A DNA stretch of 64,000 nt, from contig CM060955.1 in the NCBI GenBank assembly GCA_030765055.1, positions 154,026,006 through 154,090,005 of the forward strand, in the 5' to 3' direction. The translations under genes were made by a program, and so were the position numbers. Origin of the DNA: Mantis religiosa (lineage: Eukaryota; Arthropoda; Insecta; Mantodea; Mantidae). The notes beneath the pieces were generated by a model. It did not search any database. It had not been told where the DNA came from and worked only from the letters and a program-made list of their open reading frames with translations. Below are positions 58,708 to 64,000 of this stretch, piece by piece. How positions within the stretch are numbered: position 1 is the stretch's first letter; each line of letters begins with the position of its first letter.

Positions 58708-59502
58708 AATTGAAAGCGGAAAAATAAACATATCATAAACACTGCTTTAATAAACGGCTTTAATAAAGATTTTATAATCAGAAGAGTAGAAAAATTGAAA
58801 TACCAAAAAATTTTAATGATGTTTCCACACTTAAAAATGTAAAAAATTATTATATTTTCAAAAAATTTACTTATCCATGGGCAAATACAAAGTTCCGAAA
58901 AATTTTCAAAGAAGTGGTTATAATACTAGCACCTCAAAATAATTACAGTATAAAGTATTTACTACAGTTTTCTAAAAATGACAAAATATCAGAAAACAAA
59001 AAATCTGGTATTTATCAAGCTAAGTGTTAGGAATGCGATAAGATCTATATTGGTAGGACCAAGCGTAATTTAGAAACCAGAGCGAAGGAACATTTTAAAA
59101 AATATCAAATATAGACAGACAGAGAAATCGGCAGTGGCTGATCAATTTTGTTCATATAATCATGAAGTAAATCCAGAAGTTAAATTATTGAAACATTTGA
59201 AAAAATCGATTGATTTAATGGTTTGGGAGAAGATATTTATTTTGCAAAATAAGGTTTGCGTAATGAGCTTTGATATCCCTCCACTAGATGTCATCAACAA
59301 GTTTGTGTTGTCCCCGGATGATGGCAGTTAGATAAGGAGCTATCTTCAAACTCCGGTAGTGGTCAAGTCAGTCAGGTAGTTGGTGAGTGCCAAGCTGAGT
59401 GGTTGTGTATGAAGCAGATGTTTTGCTTTGAAACCGGTCCCAGGATTTGGATAAGTTAAGTAAATACTTAAGTTATGTTACTAGTGTTTAGTTATTATTA
59501 AT
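58708..59502 (+). mobile_element. Penelope-like element, 3' part
   Basis: The uninterrupted paralogue at 46.86 kb reads 'gaaactatagactttc'. Here 'aaaatatag' precedes and 'aactatag' follows, giving an approximate 8-bp target duplication. The insert keeps only the end of the element, with the endonuclease domain. Confidence 0.8.
58860..59331 (+). pseudogene. Penelope-like GIY-YIG endonuclease remnant
   Basis: About 58990-59110 encodes KSGIYQAKC, an in-frame TAG, then ECDKIYIGRTKRNLETRAKE. This is the GIY-YIG core with the Cys pair and the Arg helix typical of Penelope-like elements. A frameshift follows, and 59116-59331 encodes the end (VADQFCSYNHEVNPEVKLL, VWEKIFILQNKV, a PPLD motif), stopping at 59329-59331. 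The reverse transcriptase lies upstream in intact elements; here only a short preceding piece can be read. The endonuclease would nick target DNA during insertion. Confidence 0.82.
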
Positions 59503-61119
59503 AACTATAGACTTTCTTACATCCATAACCCTCCTTGTTGTTATGATGGCTACTTAATCAATGCTGCCAACAGGCAAAAATAAACACTGCTACAACAGCG
59601 AGGGAAGCGGGTTAATATATGGCGAGGGTTCAATATTTGTATATCTTTATCACTTAGGTCCTTCAACTTTACGTCATATCGGACGATGAATGAAATGATG
59701 CTCAAATGAACCCAGAAATATGGAGAACGGTACAACTAATTCTGTGTGGACGCTATGGGTAAAAAGCAATTCATAGGTGGAAAGTGTGTGTGAGATACTC
59801 AAAGATATGAATATACAAGCTTAAGAATCTGCTATTGTGTTCTCTTGATGACATTATGTACCGAAATTGAATGTCCCACCGTTTTTGCCTTCCCATTCTT
59901 CCGCTATGACAATCTTGTTCATCCTCCAATTGCAGGCGATTATCATTTGTTACCGCTTGGAATAAAATGAAAACGGAAGTACACAGAAACGTCTTCATTG
60001 AACAACTTACCATTTGACAATTTAGAGTGTCCAGGCTTTAATGCTAAGAAAAAGTTTTTATATGACTTTTGTAAAATAATTTCAACATATTGATCCAAAT
60101 TTCCGACGCTTACGTTACATGTTGGGGGACTATTGTGTGTTTAAATGAGATGATGTTTGTCCTTGAACGATACTAGGTGAGCAACCAATCGGAGTCCTAA
60201 TTGCATTCCCCGTTAGTGGACAGCTGAATCCATCTCTAAAATGTGATCCATGAGGAGGATATAGAGTAAGGTGTCCAACATAACCGTACAACTCCCGTAC
60301 TTTAGCTCAAATAGGTTTCTAATACAACTAAACGAAGTACCACTGCATCGTGACGTAAGCGCTGTGATAAACATCATTATTTTTTGGCCTCTGTGCGTGT
60401 ACGTATATTTTTAATTATCAGAACTGAAATATAAACTTCTGTCATGATAAAAGAATTGTTTTGAATAAGCCAAGGTGTTGTTAAGTTCGTGAGAGGTAGA
60501 GTAGACAGTACACTTCCTCTTGGCTTGAGGAATGCTGCATCGATAAAACGGGTGTCCTCTCATTGTATACTTGTTTACAAATGGTTCGTAACGTCCATTT
60601 GCTCTAGAGAGTACAAACCAATATTATTCAGTTGTACTTCTGTTGGGAAAATTATATCAGATTGATTAACTTGCAGCTGAAGCTAGTCACGAAGTAATCC
60701 GCCCTCCCCCCTCCCATTATCACTGGCAATAAACTCCAATTGAGTGAATTTGAACACATATTATGTTGGAAACAGAAATAAACTGACTGATGTTGAACAC
60801 TTATTTACGAAGGAAACGACAAGGTAACACAAGACTTCCTAAACTGCGTGACACATGCAGATAAGGAACAAAAACACGAATGTGGGAACAAAACAGCACG
60901 TGACGAGATTTTGGAGCCTATCATCATAAATATTCAATACACGGACGAGAAGACAAAGATAATAACGAAATGTCTGTTGACGTAAGTGACATTCGCATAT
61001 ATATGGATGCGCCACTGGTACTTCTTTTGATTAGCAAAATAGGTAATTCATAAAACAAGTGCATAAAATACAATTGTTAATTCTACAACTGCATTATTAC
61101 TAATGTTCGTAAAATACAT

Positions 61120-61513
61120 TTTGTGTTCCCTTACGGCTGACACCAAGTGGACTAGGATAGTGTGCGACAGAGGGGAACATATGAAAAGAGTGGGGGTAAC
61201 GAGGTGGCATCGCTGAGCAGGTTAACGCATCTGATTCACTAGAGTCCAGAACTCTTCCCAGCGGAAACACTTAATAGTGAGTAGCATACCTCGACATACA
61301 AAAGTGCTGCATCTTTCTAGAAAATGTCCCACTCCACACGTTCTCTACAAAGATCCTTTACAAAAAATGTTTATTTTAAAAAAGTTGTAAAAGTTTTTAT
61401 TAGAATGCCGTTGTGTGAGATATTTTATGACAAATGTACAGTCTGACAGTCGTCTCAGATATGCTCTTTATTCTCGATGACATTGTATATCTAGTAAACT
61501 GCAGGAGAGAATA
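61120..61513 (-). repeat. Inverted repeat piece and tRNA-like stretch
   Basis: 61319-61500 is the reverse complement of about 3200-3370 ('ttattctcgatgacattg', 'gtacagtctgacagt'). 61200-61265 has a 'ggcatcgctgagcaggttaa' run that weakly resembles a polymerase III A box; I did not find a matching B box. No gene. Confidence 0.5.
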
Positions 61514-64000
61514 GAAAATGTAGATCTTGTTAAAACAAAAATGTATATCAAATACTTTTATCCAGGAGTGAAGCATTTCTTATATATTCCTTATTATTTG
61601 TCTGAATTTATTAATTAATTTATCAAATTAGAAGTTTTCGTCCTTTGTTTTATATATAGGTCATGCAACGAAAGCAAAATGTCCCACATGCGACAGTTTT
61701 AAAATACTTTGCTGTAGCTTAAAGTCTGTGTTTCTTCTTCTTTATTTATAGACGCTATTGAAAGCTCAATATACCTTAATTTAACGTCTGCTGTCTGTAA
61801 ATGTTATTTAATATAGCCTAGGTGTTTATCAACCACCTGTTACTTAAGTTTCATTTACTGTGCATAACACTTGAATTTTGTGGTATGTTGTATAATTATT
61901 CTAAAAATTAATTAAGTATTCTAGCTTATAATATTAGTATTTTAATAGATACATGTAAGCCTTCTTTGTGTAATAATTACTAATTTTAGTAACTATTAGG
62001 TTTCTTTCTTATTACTAGAAGAATCAATTGACACATCTGCCATTTGTATTGTAGTAACAGAGTTATTGGTATCTTAAAATATCTTATACATCTTTCTCTC
62101 TCTTCTTACATCTTTTAGATACACTCATATCTTGAAGATCCATCAATTTATTCTCATTAAGATAAGTATTACGTCAAGTCTGGAATGGTTCAAAGATTTT
62201 TTATTGTTTTATTTACGTCCTGCAACATAAAGTCATATCCCAGGATGAATGACACGAGTGAAATAAAGCTCAAATAAACCGAGGGAATGCCAATGTAATG
62301 TCTAGAACAAATAAAGAAGAAAGAGAGGCAGACCTTGGGCATCTCAAATGCCCGCGTGTTTCCTGGGTAGCAGAGACTGCAGCAGCAGACTGGAATTCGA
62401 ATGTAACGGGAAGTACACGCAAGGTGTGACAGATAGCGCGCAAGTTGAGATTGCTATGTATATATCAATATGTCTTAAATATTAAGAATATTTTCAAAAC
62501 ATTTGAACAGTGATGTTCCATTATGGTTCAAATAAATTTAATAAATGTGAATGTTAGTTGTTTGTGGTTCTATTACAAATAAAAGTCAAATTAGACTGAC
62601 AAGAAATATTGTATTTTTGAACAAAAGTCTACTAAGACTTATATAACCTCCATAATTCCAGCAATTTTTACATTATTTATTCCAATTGGATTCAATGACT
62701 TTTGACATTGCGTGGTTGCATCACTTTTGGTACTAACAGCATTCGTATTAATACACATCCTGCTTTTCATTTGAATTTAAATACCTTGTACTGCTACTGC
62801 TGCAATAGACAAAGTTCTAAAATCGTGTGCTGAGCAGTGTTTGGTGTAACTTTCCCACAAAAGTCCCAGCATTTCTCGCTTCACACAGCAAAAGGGGTCT
62901 GTGTGCCACTTTTGCATGCACAAAAGTGCTTCGTTTTGATTTGCTTTCCCTGCACTTTGAGTTGCTGTTGCACTGAGGCTCTCCACTGGCTATTATCTGT
63001 CATTCGTCAAAATGGATACTAATACTTCCACATCTTCTCTAAACATAGAGGTGCCCTTGCACGTATTTGCTTGCAGGTGGGAGTCAGGAATGTATGTTGG
63101 TACTCCTGTCTTACTTTATTTACAATTCGAATTATTGGCTTAGTGAAAACATTTGTGCAGTTCAAGTTACACTGTTATGGTTGATGGTATCACCACGTTT
63201 TTTATGTGCACTGGCATAAATTCGGTGAGGAGCTTAATCAGTTACTCTTTCTCTACAGGAACCGTGGAGGAAAAAGTGCAAAACAAGCAACAGGGTAGGC
63301 TAACTCCAGAACTAAGCATAAAGCAGTGTGGAAAAGGAGGGAGAAATAATTCCTACACCAGACGTTTTAACACCAAGGAGTATGAGCATATGTGGGTATG
63401 TGGACGTTAAGAAAGAAATGCTCTGTTCTACTTTCCATTGCTGCTCTTCGGAAACAATGATGTTTGGAGCACAACGGAAGTGACATATTTAGGTCACCTA
63501 GTTGTGCTTATTAGTAAGCATAAACAAAACGTAAAGCATTTAAATAATGTACAAGATTTAAGAGCTTTAGACAATATAAACATTGCGACAAAGTTAAGTC
63601 GTGCATATCAGGAGGCTCGACATGTGCTATCGCGTATAATTAATTGCATTTTATTGTCAATGGAGAAGAGCATTGCCTCTAAGATGAAAGGACTTTAACA
63701 CCAGCGCCTTTAAGAATTTCTGCAATAGAAAGGAGCGGCGCATGGATTTTATACTTCGACATTAAGTCAGATCGTAGCTTTGAAGCACACTCCTAATTTT
63801 ATGCACCAGCCGCTACTGTGTATAGCTGCTTTTCATTGCTTCATTGTCACTCCATATTATGTCTCTTTCATTGCACTTTCTCAATAAATCCTTAAAGTGA
63901 GGCGATTTCAAGAAACTTCTTCAAGGGTAGCGAATGTATTAAAATATCTAATATTAAAGGCTAGAAATCAAAATTAATTTTGTAAATATCGTGGAACGTA
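61514..64000. repeat. Duplicated block (copy of 9920-12372), array copy 20
   Basis: Collinear with 9920-12372 and running off the window. Contains the type-B core at about 62330-62460, a headless SINE-A tail (62212-62285) and the second hAT remnant. Confidence 0.8.
63014..63764 (+). pseudogene. hAT transposase, internally deleted, second copy
   Basis: ATG at about 63012 ('caaaatggatactaatac'). The TTF segment is at 63290-63410 (GKGGRNNSYTRRF, YEHMWVCGR then a stop). Next come FGNNDVWSTTEV..LGHLVVLISKHK and VKHLNNVQDLRALDNINIAT at 63438-63600. The jump HVLSRIINCI to SIASKM follows at about 63640-63665, then the C-terminal KERRMDF region with a stop near 63764. It carries the same internal deletion as 11376-12144. 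It lacks the A-run and about 10 residues before HVLSRI that the first copy has. Confidence 0.75.

Larger units (their letters stand above)
58325..61119. repeat. Duplicated block (copy of 46481-48500)
   Basis: Same order as 46481-48500, interrupted by the Penelope-like insertion at 58708-59502. The ends of homology are near 'acaaaattccgctaaaacc' and 'aaaatacattttgtg'. No gene apart from the insertion. Confidence 0.82.

Overview
The window is repeat-dense, AT-rich animal DNA, most likely from an arthropod. I see no bacterial gene structure (no operons, ribosome-binding sites, rRNA or CRISPR). Almost every recognisable coding stretch belongs to a transposable element: Ty3/Gypsy LTR elements, several clades of non-LTR retrotransposon, a Penelope-like element, mariner, Tc1, hAT, and two tRNA-derived SINE families. 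That mixture is typical of large insect genomes. A cockroach- or termite-like host is my guess from general familiarity with such repeats; it is not demonstrated.

The backbone is one old, diverged, long-period repeat. I count about 20 copies of a roughly 130-bp core motif (a 'ccggtacaaacctgcag...' or 'acctTGAGCAGTTCAAAT...' head followed by a 'gactacagcgacac'-like centre). All copies lie on the + strand, from about 3.7 kb to 62.4 kb, and most are about 2 kb apart. Larger blocks are duplicated on top of this. Most of 1-20 kb reappears about 24 kb downstream (24.5-43.6 kb). 8.4-9.9 kb reappears at 36.6-38.1 kb, 9.9-12.4 kb at 61.5-64 kb, 31.1-32.4 kb at 43.9-45 kb, and 46.5-48.5 kb at 58.3-61.1 kb. 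Because the blocks are paralogous, several later insertions can be seen against an 'empty' copy elsewhere in the window.

Layout: 0-2.4 kb, a doubly deleted Gypsy element with two 479-bp LTRs, inserted in an older LINE tail. 6.1-7.9 kb, a LINE 3' half with YADD and C-terminal zinc knuckle. 11-12.2 and 62.8-63.8 kb, two internally deleted hAT copies. 13.7-14.5 kb, a unique island with splice signals, the only candidate for a host gene. 21.7, 33.3 and 35.4 kb, core-deleted mariner relics. 24.3-24.8 kb, a LINE tail. 25.8-27.6 kb, an antisense Jockey-like LINE with poly(A). 32.4-33 kb, a Gypsy LTR followed by an inverted piece of itself. 34.8-35.3 kb, a 426-bp MITE candidate. 45.5-45.9 kb, a Gypsy integrase end. 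48.9-50 kb, an antisense Gypsy 3' end. 51.6-52.9 kb, a full-length decayed mariner with TIRs and TA duplication. 55.8-56.6 kb, a LINE end with RNase H, an 11-bp target duplication and a short 5' inversion. 57.3-57.8 kb, an antisense Tc1 fragment. 58.7-59.5 kb, a Penelope GIY-YIG end.

No intact transposase, reverse transcriptase or integrase gene was found; each carries frameshifts, stops or large deletions, or is only an end fragment. The genes do not form a pathway. The window reads as a decaying tandem array that has collected transposons. All boundaries marked by homology are by-eye estimates, good to about 10-50 bp unless a target duplication fixes them.
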